A stretch of 58,783 bases of DNA from Accumulibacter sp. (GTDB lineage Bacteria > Pseudomonadota > Gammaproteobacteria > Burkholderiales > Rhodocyclaceae): positions 1-58,783 of the forward strand of contig JAISAZ010000008.1 in the NCBI GenBank assembly GCA_031266435.1, given 5' to 3'. Numbering within the stretch: position 1 is the first letter of the stretch; each line of letters begins with the position of its first letter. Below the pieces are notes generated by a model. The model ran no database searches. It saw nothing but the letters and a program-made list of their open reading frames with translations, and had not been told where the DNA came from. The position numbers and the translations under genes were made by a program. Positions 26,575-36,136 of this stretch are shown here, piece by piece.

Positions 26575-27582
26575 TTATTTCAGCACGTCCTTGAGATACC
26601 TCGCGCCGAAAGCCTGTTGCACCTCGGCCATCCTGACGTAATTTACCGAACCCGCCCTCGCGTACTCGCGCTCAGGCAGGAAGAGCTTGGCGACTTCGGG
26701 AGTCATGACGCCGGACACGACGGGGCGCAGGAAGTTTTCAGCCCACAGGCGTTGCCCCTTGACGCTCAGAACGAAATCGATGACCGCCTTGCCGGCCTTG
26801 GCGTGGGGGGCGCCCTTCACGAAGCTCATGACGTAGGGCACCACGATCGTGCCTTCGGCGGGGATGACGAATTCGACCTTCGCCTTGTCCGTGTGTTTCG
26901 CCCGGTAGGCATTGAAGTCATAGTCCAGAAGGATGGGGATTTCGCCCGACAGGACACGCGCGTACGCCGTTTGCTTGGGGACGATCGGGGCGTTCTTCTG
27001 GAGTTCTTTGAAGTACGCGATGCCGGGGTCGAAGTTCTCCAGAGTTCCGCCAAAAGCGTGGTTGGCCGCCACGGCGCCGACGTAGCCCACGAAGGCCGAC
27101 GTGGGGTCGAGAAAACCAACCATCCCCTTGTACTTCGGGTCGAGCAAGTCCTTCCACGACCGGGGGATGGGTTTGCCCTCCAGGGCATCGACGTTGACCA
27201 TGAAACCCAGGGTGCCCGAATGGATGGAAACCCAGTACCCGTCGGGGTCCTTCAGACCTTCGGGCACGGCATCCCAGCCTTTCGGTCGGTACGCTTCGAG
27301 CACTCCGGCTTTCCGGGCGTTGATCGCGAAGGAAACGCCCAGATAGCTCACGTCCGCGACGGGGTTGTTTTTTTCGGCGATGAGTTGGGAGACCGATTGG
27401 CCGGAATTCTTGTTGTCCAGGGGAACGACGATCCCGGTTTCGTCCTTGATGAGCTGGAGTTGGGCACCCCACCCCGCCCATTCGGGCGGACAGTTGTAGC
27501 AGATGGCGGTTTCGGCTGCCGGCGCGCTTGCCGTGGCCAATGAAAGGGAAAGAAGTGCGGCAGCGAATATTTTTGACCTCAT
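26575..27582 (-). CDS. ABC transporter periplasmic substrate-binding protein
   Basis: 335 residues with a signal peptide ending near SAPAAE. The mature start has an unusual cysteine pair, AICYNCPPEWAGWG. Later motifs (NKNSGQSVSQLIAEKNNPVADV, read in two parts; HSGTLGFMVNVDAL; VGFLDPTSAFVGYVGAVAA) place it among class-II binding proteins for iron, polyamine, thiamine or 2-aminoethylphosphonate. The terminal phosphodiesterase in the operon favours a phosphorus compound such as a phosphodiester or phosphonate, but iron cannot be excluded from sequence alone. Confidence 0.75.
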   Translation of the reverse strand: MRSKIFAAALLSLSLATASAPAAETAICYNCPPEWAGWGAQLQLIKDETGIVVPLDNKNSGQSVSQLIAEKNNPVADVSYLGVSFAINARKAGVLEAYRPKGWDAVPEGLKDPDGYWVSIHSGTLGFMVNVDALEGKPIPRSWKDLLDPKYKGMVGFLDPTSAFVGYVGAVAANHAFGGTLENFDPGIAYFKELQKNAPIVPKQTAYARVLSGEIPILLDYDFNAYRAKHTDKAKVEFVIPAEGTIVVPYVMSFVKGAPHAKAGKAVIDFVLSVKGQRLWAENFLRPVVSGVMTPEVAKLFLPEREYARAGSVNYVRMAEVQQAFGARYLKDVLK

Positions 27583-28073
27583 GACATACCTTTCGTGAAA
27601 AGTCTTGGGAAAACCGGTTTCTCTCGATACGGCGTCGTCGACGACCTTGTACGTTCGGGGAGTCTAGGGGCCTCGTGTAAATTTCGAAATCGGCATTCCG
27701 TTAAATCCGTATAAAACGCCGTTTTTCGGAATCCGTCCGTTGCGGATTCGCGGGAAATACAGAACCCAGATTACAAAGGCCGAAGGCCGTTCTGGAATCG
27801 AGCCTCTGTCTTCTGTCCTCTGATTCAGAGCAGGCTTTGCACGCGCGTGCTAAAATAAATGTATTCAGTCGAACACTGTCCCGCAGCGTCGGCGCGATCG
27901 TTCATCTCGTTTTCAAATACGAAGGCGCAGACCTTGCCACGGCACGCCAAAGCGAAGTCGACAGGGTCGGGCGGTCTGGAAGTGTAAGGACGAAGAGATG
28001 CAAAGATGCAAAGCTGGAAAGCCAGTTCCCGCCCGCGTTCTTCAACGCACGTAATCGAGGGTTTTGTCCGGAT
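27583..28073. other. Divergent intergenic region between an ABC importer and a two-component system
   Basis: 490 bp without a gene. From 27757 to 27826 lies a partial heptad repeat (GGCCGAAGGCC hairpin, TCTGTCTTCTGTCC). A perfect palindrome GCACGCGCGTGC at 27839-27850 is directly followed by TAAAAT. Near 27995-28012 the 8-mer AGATGCAA occurs twice in tandem before the response regulator start. A frame open through 27837-28073 ahead of the regulator gene lacks protein-like features. Confidence 0.45.
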
Positions 28074-28781
28074 ATGCTTACACACATTTTGCTGGTTGAA
28101 GACGATCTGCGTCTTGTCGAGCTGACTGCGGAATATTTGCGCAAGAACGGCTTCAAGGTGACGACCGAGACGCGCGGCGACACCGCCGAGAACCGGATAC
28201 TCACCGAGAATCCCGACCTCGTCGTTCTCGACGTCATGCTCCCCGGAAAGGACGGTTTTGAAATCTGCCGTTCCATTCGTCCGAAATACAAGGGCGTCAT
28301 CCTCATGTTCACCGCGCGCGACGAGGACCTCGACCAGATTCTCGGTCTCGAACTCGGCGCGGACGATTACATCGCCAAGCCCGCGCAGCCGCGTTTGCTG
28401 CTCGCCCGCATCAAGGCACTGTTGCGCCGTTTCACGCCGGACGAGGGCGTCTCGCCGTCGCCCGACGGGACCAACGAGCTTTCTTTCGGCAGTTTCACGA
28501 TCAGCCAGTCTACGCGGAACGCCTACCTCGGAGACACGCAGATTGACCTGACGACCGCCGAATTCGACCTGCTCTGGCTGCTCGCGCTCAACGCCGGGAG
28601 CATCCTGTCGCGCGACGACCTTTTGCAGGAGCTTCGCGGGATCGGTTTCGACGGGATCGACCGTTCGATCGACGCGCGCATTTCGCGCCTGCGGCGCAAA
28701 CTCGGCGACGACCCGGAAAATCCAACGCGCATAAAAACCGTGCGCGGAAAGGGTTATTTGTTCAGCAAGCATGACTGGTAA
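28074..28781 (+). CDS. OmpR-family response regulator, RstA-like
   Basis: 235 residues from ATG 28074 (MLTHILLVEDD). Phospho-acceptor is Asp53 (VVLDVMLPGKDGFEICR) and the conserved Lys is 102 (YIAKPAQPRLLLARIKALLR, which is RstA-like). A winged helix occupies about 135-235 (SIDARISRLRRKL and TVRGKGYLF). The sensor kinase gene overlaps its end by 11 bp, so the pair is one unit. Input signal and targets are unknown. Confidence 0.9.
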   Translation: MLTHILLVEDDLRLVELTAEYLRKNGFKVTTETRGDTAENRILTENPDLVVLDVMLPGKDGFEICRSIRPKYKGVILMFTARDEDLDQILGLELGADDYIAKPAQPRLLLARIKALLRRFTPDEGVSPSPDGTNELSFGSFTISQSTRNAYLGDTQIDLTTAEFDLLWLLALNAGSILSRDDLLQELRGIGFDGIDRSIDARISRLRRKLGDDPENPTRIKTVRGKGYLFSKHDW

Positions 28782-30231
28782 CGCAAGCCGCCGCGGCCTG
28801 TTCAACTTTTTCAGCCGCTACGAGCACGCTTCGTGGCGGGGGCGTTATCGTTTTTCGCATCTTTTTCTCAATTTTTATTTTCTGGTGATGGGGGCCTTCA
28901 TCGCCATCGTTTTCGCCGTCGACGTCGTCATATCGATCGCCGTCAAGGGTTTTGCCGACGACTATACGCGGCGCTTCATGCGCGGGACGATCTTTCTGAT
29001 CGAGGAAGACCTTTCCCGCAGAGCGCCTTCCCGCTGGAACGGCGCCGTCGCGGAACTCGACAAGAAATTCGCCTACAACCTCAGCATCGTCGACCGCTGG
29101 ACGCTGGATCTTCCGCCCGACCAGGCGGAACGGCTCGATTCCGGCAATCTCGCGGTCGCCGCCGACGGCGAGACGCTTTACCATCGCTTGAAGGAGACGT
29201 CGAAAATTCTCGTCGTCGGCCCCCTGTCGTCGTCGAGCCCCGACGCCAAGTGGTCGCGCGGGATCATGTCGCCCGAATTACGCGTCCGCCTGCTGACGCT
29301 CGGCTTGATCAGCCTTTTTCTCGCCGTCGCCGTCTGGTTCTGGATACGCCCGATCGGGCGCGACCTCGAAGCCCTGCGCCAGACCGCGCGCAACCTGGGC
29401 GAAGGCCACCTCGAATCGCGCGCGCCCGAAGCGCTTTCGAGCACTTTCTCGCTGCTCACCGAGACGATCAACGGCATGGCGGAACGCATACAGCATCTGA
29501 TCGCGACGCGGAAGGCGCTTTCGAACTCGATCTCGCACGAAATCCGTACGCCCTTGGCGCGGATGCGCTTCGCGCTCGAAATGCTCCCCGAAGCCGACGA
29601 CGCGGAGCGGCAGCGCCTGCTTCGCATGGTAGACGCGGACCTCGACGAACTCGACAAGCTCGTCGATTCCAGCCTCGTTTATGCGCGGTACGAACGCAAG
29701 CAGTTCGAGTTGAACTTGAGCACCGTGCAAATCGCGCCGTGGCTCGAAGAAAAAACGGATGCCGTCCGCATCCTCTGCCATACGCTCGCGCTCTCCGTGG
29801 ACACCCACGCGCTTCCCGAAGCCCAGGACGCCGACATCGACGCGTGGAGCATGTCGTACGCCTTGACGAACCTCCTGCGGAACGCGATCAAATACGCGAC
29901 GAGCCGGATACTCGTCAGCGCGGAAACCGAAGGCGACGTGATCCGCATTTACGTCGACGACGACGGCGCCGGGATTCCTCCCGAAGACCGCGCCTTGATT
30001 TTCCACCCCTTCACGCGCCTCGACCGGTCGCGCGACCGCGCAACCGGCGGTTACGGGCTGGGGCTCGCGATCACACGTCAGGTCTTGAAGCTGCACCATG
30101 GTTCGGCGAGCGCGTCGGATTCTCCCCTCCTCGGCGGCGCGCGCTTTACGCTCGAATGGCCGATCAGGCGCACAGCTGACAGAAGACAGAAGACAGAGGA
30201 CAGAGGACAGAACGGCCTACGGCCTCTGTAG
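28771..30231 (+). CDS. Sensor histidine kinase, RstB-like
   Basis: 486 residues. TM1 spans about 32-58, a periplasmic domain 59-170, TM2 171-192, followed by HAMP (IRPIGRDLEALRQTARNLGE). Phospho-acceptor His256 lies in SNSISHEIRTPLARMRF. ATPase boxes are NLLRNAIKYA, DDDGAGIPPEDR and GGYGLGLAITRQV. The kinase domain ends at about residue 467; the last 19 or so residues (from TADRRQKTEDRGQNG) are read from a dispersed heptad repeat, so the tail is acquired. Translationally coupled to the regulator gene. Confidence 0.9.
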   Translation: MTGNASRRGLFNFFSRYEHASWRGRYRFSHLFLNFYFLVMGAFIAIVFAVDVVISIAVKGFADDYTRRFMRGTIFLIEEDLSRRAPSRWNGAVAELDKKFAYNLSIVDRWTLDLPPDQAERLDSGNLAVAADGETLYHRLKETSKILVVGPLSSSSPDAKWSRGIMSPELRVRLLTLGLISLFLAVAVWFWIRPIGRDLEALRQTARNLGEGHLESRAPEALSSTFSLLTETINGMAERIQHLIATRKALSNSISHEIRTPLARMRFALEMLPEADDAERQRLLRMVDADLDELDKLVDSSLVYARYERKQFELNLSTVQIAPWLEEKTDAVRILCHTLALSVDTHALPEAQDADIDAWSMSYALTNLLRNAIKYATSRILVSAETEGDVIRIYVDDDGAGIPPEDRALIFHPFTRLDRSRDRATGGYGLGLAITRQVLKLHHGSASASDSPLLGGARFTLEWPIRRTADRRQKTEDRGQNGLRPL

Positions 30232-30361
30232 TCGGTTGTCTGTAATCTGATGGGAGCAAGCCACGCGACATCTGAATACTGAAAACTGATCACGAAGCGA
30301 GCGTAGCGAGCGCTCTGTCTTCTATCTTCTGTCCTCTGTCTTCTGTCTTCTGTCCTCTGTC
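30177..30361. repeat. Full-length heptad element between convergent genes
   Basis: Complete copy: AGAAGACAGAGGACAGAGG words, an AACGGCCTACGGCC hairpin, a core with CTGTAATCTGATGGGAGC, the uninterrupted site CAGTATTC/GAAAACTGATCA (inverted), a GCGAGCGTAGCGAGCGC hairpin, then inverted TCTGTCY words. It spans the whole space between the kinase gene, whose tail it encodes, and the umuC stop codon, which it abuts. Confidence 0.85.
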
Positions 30362-31613
30362 ACCTGATCTGTCGTAGCTCGTCCCATCGCGTCGTGTAGC
30401 ACGGCGAGAGGTGGTCGCGGCGCGTGTGCCACTTCGTCCCGACGAGTTCCGCGGCGCTTTTCACGGCTTCGCCGCCGTAGCGCGCATTGATCGAGTCGAT
30501 CGTCCGCATCAGCGCGCGCGAGCGCGCCGAGTCGCCGGGGTTGAAAAAGTCTCCCGTATGTGCGTTTGCGTTGGTCAATTCCAAGAGGACGACGCCGGCC
30601 TTCTTGTATTTCATCCCGGGGCGGAAAATCCTCTCGGCGAGCCGGACGGCGGCGGCGCTCAAGACGAGCGTGTCGGAGGTCGGCGCGGGGAGCGACGAAA
30701 CGTCCCACCCGAAGTGCCGTTCCGCCTTGAAGCGGCTCGTGTGGATCGTGACGCCGACGCAGGACGCGAGGGCATCCTGCTGGCGGAGCGCGGCGGCGGC
30801 GCTGTGCGCGTGCCGGGTCACGGCCGCCTTGATTTCGTCGATGTCCGAGACCTCTTCGGCGAAGGATCGGCTCCGCAGGATCTGCCGTTGCGTCGGCGCG
30901 ATTTCCTCGAACTCCAGGCAGGGAATCCCGTGCAGTTCATGGACGATGCGCTCGACGGTCACACCGTAGCGGCGGCGCATCGCTGCGGGGTCGGCCTCGT
31001 GAAGGTCGAACACCGTCCGAATGCGCTGTTCGGGAAGTTTTTCGCCGAGTTTGCGCCCGATTCCCCAGAGTTCGGAAACGCGAAAACTCCGCATCCATTG
31101 CAGGCGCTCGTCTTGCGAGAGATCACCCCAGTTGCAGACGCCGGAAAAGCACGGGTTCTTTTTGGCCAGGTGATTGCAGAATTTGGCGAGCGTCTTGCTC
31201 GGCGCGACGCCGACGCACGCAGGAACGCCGATCCATTGCAGGATGCGGCGGCGGATTTTCATGCCGAGCGCCGACGCGTCGGCGATTCCGGAGAGGTCGG
31301 CGAAGGCTTCGTCGATCGAATACACTTCGAGCGCGGGCGCGAGCGACGCGATGCACGCCATCATGCGCGCCGAGAGGTCGGCGTAGAGTTCGTAGTTGCA
31401 ACTGAACACGGCAACGCCGTAGCGCTTGGCGAGTCCCGCGACCTTGAAAAACGGCGCGCCCATGGGGATTCCGGCTTCCTTGGCCTCCGCGCTGCGCGCG
31501 ATGACGCAGCCGTCGTTGTTCGAGAGGACGATGACGGGACGGCGCCACAGGTCGGGGCGGAAAACGCGCTCGCACGACGCGAAAAACGAATTGCCGTCGA
31601 TCAGCGCGAACAT
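30360..31613 (-). CDS. umuC: DNA polymerase V catalytic subunit UmuC
   Basis: 417 residues, normal length. The Y-family start MFALIDGNSFFASCERVF contains the first catalytic Asp; YSIDEAFADLSG contains the second Asp-Glu pair. The thumb helix-hairpin-helix is around SELWGIGRKLGEKLP, and the little-finger domain follows. It performs error-prone translesion synthesis with UmuD'. It overlaps umuD by 13 bp. Its TGA is immediately followed by CAGAGGACAGAAGACAG. Confidence 0.93.
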   Translation of the reverse strand: MFALIDGNSFFASCERVFRPDLWRRPVIVLSNNDGCVIARSAEAKEAGIPMGAPFFKVAGLAKRYGVAVFSCNYELYADLSARMMACIASLAPALEVYSIDEAFADLSGIADASALGMKIRRRILQWIGVPACVGVAPSKTLAKFCNHLAKKNPCFSGVCNWGDLSQDERLQWMRSFRVSELWGIGRKLGEKLPEQRIRTVFDLHEADPAAMRRRYGVTVERIVHELHGIPCLEFEEIAPTQRQILRSRSFAEEVSDIDEIKAAVTRHAHSAAAALRQQDALASCVGVTIHTSRFKAERHFGWDVSSLPAPTSDTLVLSAAAVRLAERIFRPGMKYKKAGVVLLELTNANAHTGDFFNPGDSARSRALMRTIDSINARYGGEAVKSAAELVGTKWHTRRDHLSPCYTTRWDELRQIR

Positions 31614-32110
31614 TTGCGGAGTATCCAGCGGACGACGCCGACGACGCAGTCGTCCTCGCGTCTCGGATGGATCACCGGGTAGTCCGGGTTGCCCGAATGC
31701 AGTTCGAACGACGCGGCTGCCTTGACGAAGCGCTTGAGCGTGAAGTCGCCTTCGATCGCGGCGACGACGATCGAACCCGACCGCGGCTCGACCGAACGGT
31801 CGACGACGACCATGTCGCCGTCGTTGATCCCCTCGCCGACCATCGAGTCGCCCGAAACGATCAGGAAGAAGGTCGCCGCCGGGTTTCGGACGAGGTGTTC
31901 ATTGAGGTCGAGCCGGTGGCCGACGCCGCCGGAGGCGGGCGACGGAAAGCCCGCGCGGATTTTTTCGTCGATGAGCGGCGCCGTCTGCGCCGGGGGCTGC
32001 TCTTCCGGCATGAAGACTCCGGGAGATTCCGCGCAGGCTTCGCGCGGCGCCGCCCTGCCTTCAGAAGCGCGTGGCTCGGCGGGTTTCGGCGTTTTCTTCG
32101 GAGCGTCCAT
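31601..32110 (-). CDS. umuD: Pol V accessory protein UmuD with an extended N-terminus
   Basis: 169 residues from ATG 32110, about 30 longer than usual. The extra N-terminus (1-45) is rich in Pro, Ala, Lys and Glu. The self-cleavage site is Ala53-Gly54 in KIRAGFPSPA. Catalytic Ser89 is in SGDSMVGEG and Lys126 in DFTLKRF, 37 residues apart as in Escherichia coli (Ser60, Lys97). RecA-stimulated self-cleavage activates it in SOS mutagenesis. It lies 23 bp after the mscS-like gene, with no LexA box (CTGT-N8-ACAG) visible in the gap or in the 90 bp before its start. Confidence 0.9.
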   Translation of the reverse strand: MDAPKKTPKPAEPRASEGRAAPREACAESPGVFMPEEQPPAQTAPLIDEKIRAGFPSPASGGVGHRLDLNEHLVRNPAATFFLIVSGDSMVGEGINDGDMVVVDRSVEPRSGSIVVAAIEGDFTLKRFVKAAASFELHSGNPDYPVIHPRREDDCVVGVVRWILRKCSR

Positions 32111-32133
32111 CTTCGTCGCGTTTTGAAAAGGAA

Positions 32134-33441
32134 TCAGGCGGAAGAATCCTGCTTTGGCGCCGGATTCAGCAAGCGAACGTCGCATTGGGGATAGGGCATT
32201 TCGACGCCGTTTTCGCCGAAGGCTTCCAGAATGTCGAGCGCGATGTCCGAGCGCACCCCGACGGTTCCGGCCTCGGGGTCGGCGATCCAGAAACCGAGTT
32301 CCAGATTGATCCCGCTCTCGGCGAATTCGGTCAGCGTCACACTCGGAGCAGGGTCGGACAGAACGCGGCGCTGCCGTTTCGCGGCTTCTATCATCAATCG
32401 CATCGCCTTTTTCACGTCGGAATCGTACGCGACCTGCACGGCGATCGAGACGCGCATTTTCGTGTCCGAAAACGTGAAGTTCCGCACGACGTTGCCGATG
32501 AAGTTTTCGTTCGGTATCAGAATTTCGGCGCCCGCGCCCGTGCGCAGCACCGTGTAGCGCATCGTGATCTGCGTGACGACGCCCGTCGTCGTCGCGTCGA
32601 TCGCGACGATGTTCCCGATGCGGATCGAGCGGTCGAGCAGGATGATGAAACCGCTCACGTAGTTGCTTGCGATTTTCTGGAGACCGAAGCCCAAGCCGAC
32701 CGCGAACGCACCGCCGAAAACCGAAAGCATCGTCACGTCGATTCCGACGAGCGAAAGGCTGAAAAGCAGCGCAAGGACGAGGAGGATCGATTTTGAAAGC
32801 CGGACGAGCAGTTCGCGTACGCTTCGATCGATCCGCTTCGCCCTGGATAGCCGATCCTCGATCAGGCTGCCGAACCACAGGGCGATCAGCAGCGTGAGAG
32901 AGACCGTCACGGCGCCGCGCATCAACTGCCAGAGGTCCAGGCGCTGCGCGCCGACCATGAACGAGATCTGTTCGAGAAACTCGATCATCGGGTCCGCGAA
33001 GCCCGTGATGCGGAGAATGAAAACCCCCCAGATCGTCAAGGCGATCAGGCGCTCGGAACGCCTCAAAACGCCGCTGTGCGGAAAAACGCAGCGGAGCACG
33101 TAGACGATCACGCGGACGAGCGCCCAGGAAAAGATCAGGGGCATCGCAAGCGCAAGGAGGCTCAGGTGCTCGATGCCGGAAACGGAAAGAATCGTCTGCA
33201 ACAAGAATACGAGGCATGCTGCCAGCGTCGGAAAGACCAGCCGCGCGACGCCGCCTACATCCAGATGCTGCAAAACACCGCGCTCGGCGTCCGGGCCGCT
33301 CTTCCAGTTTTTGATCCCCACGGAAAGGCGCCATGCGAGGAACAAGACACCGACGAGCAGCAGCGCGGCCCAGCAGGACTCTGGATAAGCCAAATCGCTC
33401 CACAAAAGCCTGAGCATGGAAAAAATATGCTTTTCGTTCAT
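32134..33441 (-). CDS. MscS-family mechanosensitive channel
   Basis: 435 residues. Several N-terminal membrane helices (about 20-40, 65-85, 90-115, 130-150, 170-195) precede the MscS core. The pore-lining helix reads VFGGAFAVGLGFGLQKIASN with the Gly/Ala pattern of TM3, then YVSGFIILLDRSIRIGNIV, and the beta domain with VLRTGAGAEILIPNENFI. The channel releases solutes during hypo-osmotic shock. ATG 33441 overlaps the rsmB-like stop in ATGA, linking it to that operon. Confidence 0.88.
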   Translation of the reverse strand: MNEKHIFSMLRLLWSDLAYPESCWAALLLVGVLFLAWRLSVGIKNWKSGPDAERGVLQHLDVGGVARLVFPTLAACLVFLLQTILSVSGIEHLSLLALAMPLIFSWALVRVIVYVLRCVFPHSGVLRRSERLIALTIWGVFILRITGFADPMIEFLEQISFMVGAQRLDLWQLMRGAVTVSLTLLIALWFGSLIEDRLSRAKRIDRSVRELLVRLSKSILLVLALLFSLSLVGIDVTMLSVFGGAFAVGLGFGLQKIASNYVSGFIILLDRSIRIGNIVAIDATTTGVVTQITMRYTVLRTGAGAEILIPNENFIGNVVRNFTFSDTKMRVSIAVQVAYDSDVKKAMRLMIEAAKRQRRVLSDPAPSVTLTEFAESGINLELGFWIADPEAGTVGVRSDIALDILEAFGENGVEMPYPQCDVRLLNPAPKQDSSA

Positions 33442-34817
33442 TTACGCTCCATTACCGCGGCAAAAAAGCCGTCGACGCCGTGCGAAAGGGGCGAAAGACG
33501 CAAGAAGGCGTCGTCACCGCTACCGCATTCGTCCCCGCGTTCGAAGGGCTTGCCGCCGATATATCCGTTCAGGATGTCAGACGCGGGCAAAAGTGTAAAG
33601 TCCGCGTGTTTTTCGAGAAAACCGCGCGCGATCGCGTCGTTTTCTTCGTCGAGTACGCTGCACGTCGCATAGACGAGCCGCCCGCCGGGACGGACGAGCG
33701 ACGCAGCCGATTCGAGAATCTCCGCCTGCGCGGCGGCGAGCGCGGCGACGCTCCCCGGGGTACAACGCCACTTCAGACCGGGGTTGCGGCGGAAAGTTCC
33801 CGTCCCCGAACACGGCGCGTCGACGAAGACGCGGTCGATCTTTCCGTCGAAGCGCCGGATGCGCGCGTCGCTCGCCGACGCGACGCGGATCGGATGCACG
33901 TTCGAGAGACCGGAACGCGCGAGGCGCGGAAGAATCCGATCCAAGCGTTTTCCAGAAACGTCAAACGCATAAATCCGCCCCGTCGATCGCATCATCGCGC
34001 CGAAGAGGAGCGTTTTTCCGCCCGCGCCCGCACAAAAATCGACGATCGTCTCGCCGCGCTTCGGGCGCAGCAGAAAACCGATCAACTGGCTGCCTTCGTC
34101 CTGGACTTCAAAACTCCCGTCGAGAAAGAGCGGATGCCGCGCGAGCGAGGGCTTTCCTTTGAGCCGGACGCCGAGCGGCGAAAACGGGCACGCCGACGCC
34201 GTAAAGCCCTCCGCGCAAAGCCGCGCGACGATTTCGGCGCGCTTTGCCTTTCGCGGGTCGACGCGCAGGTCGAGCGGCGCCGTTTGTTTGAAGCACTCCG
34301 CGAGGCGCGCTGCGTTCTCCTCGCCGAGCCGCGTTACAAGGCGGTCGTAAATCCAGTCAGGAAGGTCGAGACGAACGGCGATTGGCAGCGCGTCGAGGTT
34401 TGCCGCGCACGCGCGCCCTACCGCGCCGCGCTCGGTCTCGTCGAGAGACTCCTCGATTTCGGCGCGCGAATATTCCGCCGGACGCGCGCACTCGTCGTCG
34501 CACGCGCAGAGAAGCGCGGCGAGCAAGAGACGCCGGGGAGAAACACCCCCCGCGCCGCCCTGCGCGCAACGCGCCGAAAGCGAACGCTTGCGGCGCAGGA
34601 CCGAATAAACGGCGTCGGCGATGAACGCGCGGTCGGAACGCCCCAGCGTGCGGCGGCGTTTGAAATAACGCGCGACGATCGCGTCGTCGGGAAGCTCCGA
34701 AGCGCTCAAAGATTCCGTGGGTTCCGGAGACTCTGGAGATTCCAGAGCCAAGACTTCGGAAAGTAGCGCCTCTGCGTGCGCGAGAAGCGTTTTTACGACG
34801 TGCGTCATTCGCTTCAC
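33438..34817 (-). CDS. RsmB/NOP-family RNA (cytosine-5)-methyltransferase
   Basis: 459 residues from GTG 34817, which overlaps the DUF3108 stop in GTGA; ATG 34808 is an alternative. The catalytic domain shows VDFCAGAGGKTLLFGAMM (SAM site), VFVDAPCSGTGTFRRNPGLK (motif IV Cys) and YATCSVLDEEN (motif VI Cys). The N-terminal 150 residues are divergent and not a clear NusB domain. The family methylates C5 of cytosine in rRNA or tRNA; the exact target is unclear. It is in the chain with purN and DUF3108, a gene order known from betaproteobacteria. Confidence 0.85.
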   Translation of the reverse strand: MKRMTHVVKTLLAHAEALLSEVLALESPESPEPTESLSASELPDDAIVARYFKRRRTLGRSDRAFIADAVYSVLRRKRSLSARCAQGGAGGVSPRRLLLAALLCACDDECARPAEYSRAEIEESLDETERGAVGRACAANLDALPIAVRLDLPDWIYDRLVTRLGEENAARLAECFKQTAPLDLRVDPRKAKRAEIVARLCAEGFTASACPFSPLGVRLKGKPSLARHPLFLDGSFEVQDEGSQLIGFLLRPKRGETIVDFCAGAGGKTLLFGAMMRSTGRIYAFDVSGKRLDRILPRLARSGLSNVHPIRVASASDARIRRFDGKIDRVFVDAPCSGTGTFRRNPGLKWRCTPGSVAALAAAQAEILESAASLVRPGGRLVYATCSVLDEENDAIARGFLEKHADFTLLPASDILNGYIGGKPFERGDECGSGDDAFLRLSPLSHGVDGFFAAVMERK

Positions 34818-36124
34818 CCGCCTTCCGACGAACCGAAGGTTTCCGGGGCACTCGGAGCATTCGACGCGCGCGCGCTTCCCGTGACTTCCGTGTCGTTCAG
34901 CCGGAGCGCCGAGACGACCTGGACGAAACTCTGCCCCTTCGAATCGACGAAACGAATCTTGACCGGGAGCAGCAAATAATCGTAGGCGAGCCAGAGTTCC
35001 GTTCGGGCACCCGGCGCGCTCAAGTGAAGTGTTCGCAGCGTCCCGACGGGCGTTTCGATGTCTTCAATGCCGAGTTTTTCAAGAAGGTAAACGCCGTACT
35101 TCTTCCCGGTGACGAGCGGCAAGCGCGAACCGATGACGGGGTGGCGCATGAAGCCGAGGTGGAAATTGAACGAAAGGAGGTCCTGCGCGCCGACCTCCAT
35201 CGCCTGCGTTTTCCCGGACTTTCCGACCGAGACCGTCATCGAGCGCCAGTCGAAAGCGGCACGCTCGTCCGCGTCCTCGCCGTTCCGCAGCACCGAAAAA
35301 CGGTCGGGAACCAGACCTTCGGGCATCACGCGCCCGCGACTCTCCATGACAACACGATACGGCTTGACCAGCCAGGCGAGGCCGACCGTCTCGACTTCCA
35401 TTTTGAGGTGGTAACGCCCGTCGGCGATCGTCCACTCGCTCACCGCCTTGCCGGCCTCGAATTCGCGGTCGCCGAAATCGACGCGGTAGTCGATGCGCCC
35501 TCCCGGCGGCAGACGCGACGGCGCTGTGGCGTCGCCGAGAATCCCGCCCGCGTTGTGCGACCCGCCCGCGTCGTCGCCGGGAAAGTCGATCTCTTCGACG
35601 GCGTAGGGGATGTTGCCTCCTGTCGCTCCCGACGCCGAACCGTCGCCGGAGTCGTCGCTGGAACCGTCGCCGGAATCGTCGCCCCCCGCGCCGGAGGCGG
35701 TCACGGACGGCGCGGGGGTTTGAGGAGTCTCCGCCGTCTCTTCGGGCGCCGTTTCTTCCTCACGCTCTTTTAGGGTTTCGGTCGGCTTTTTCGCCGTGGG
35801 TCGCAATACTCTTTTCGTCGGCGTCTTCGCCGGCTCGTTTTCCCGGTTTTCACGCTTTTTCGGAGTTTCCTTCCCGGGTTTTTTCACCGGCGCTTTGTCG
35901 GTTTGAGCTTCACCCGGCGCGGCGGACGCAGCCCGAACGCCCCTCACGCCCCCCGCGCCCGCTGTTCCGCTTCCCGTGCCACCCGGCGTGTTTTTCGCCA
36001 GGCGAAGCTCCGCGCGGAGCGGGAGTTTCCGGGCTTCGTCCTTCAAGCCGAAACTCGGCGCGAAGAGAAAGCACGCATGGACGCCGAGCGAGACGGCAAG
36101 CGCGGCGATCAACGGCAAAGGCAT
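34814..36124 (-). CDS. DUF3108 domain envelope protein with low-complexity linker
   Basis: 436 residues. One N-terminal membrane segment (5-24) is followed by a long Lys/Pro/Glu-rich and then Asp/Ser/Gly-rich linker to about residue 205. The DUF3108 domain occupies about 210-415 (RIDYRVDFGDREFEAGKAVS, WRSMTVSVGKSGKTQ, ELWLAYDYLLLPVKIRFVDS). The domain lies in the periplasm by topology. Function is unknown. It begins 12 bp after purN, and its stop overlaps the next start by 4 bp. Confidence 0.82.
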   Translation of the reverse strand: MPLPLIAALAVSLGVHACFLFAPSFGLKDEARKLPLRAELRLAKNTPGGTGSGTAGAGGVRGVRAASAAPGEAQTDKAPVKKPGKETPKKRENRENEPAKTPTKRVLRPTAKKPTETLKEREEETAPEETAETPQTPAPSVTASGAGGDDSGDGSSDDSGDGSASGATGGNIPYAVEEIDFPGDDAGGSHNAGGILGDATAPSRLPPGGRIDYRVDFGDREFEAGKAVSEWTIADGRYHLKMEVETVGLAWLVKPYRVVMESRGRVMPEGLVPDRFSVLRNGEDADERAAFDWRSMTVSVGKSGKTQAMEVGAQDLLSFNFHLGFMRHPVIGSRLPLVTGKKYGVYLLEKLGIEDIETPVGTLRTLHLSAPGARTELWLAYDYLLLPVKIRFVDSKGQSFVQVVSALRLNDTEVTGSARASNAPSAPETFGSSEGG

Positions 36125-36136
36125 GGGGAAGGCTCG

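Noticed and set aside
30177-30361. A classical rho-independent terminator
   Set aside because: The GC hairpins are not followed by T runs on either strand; a terminator role is possible but not shown.
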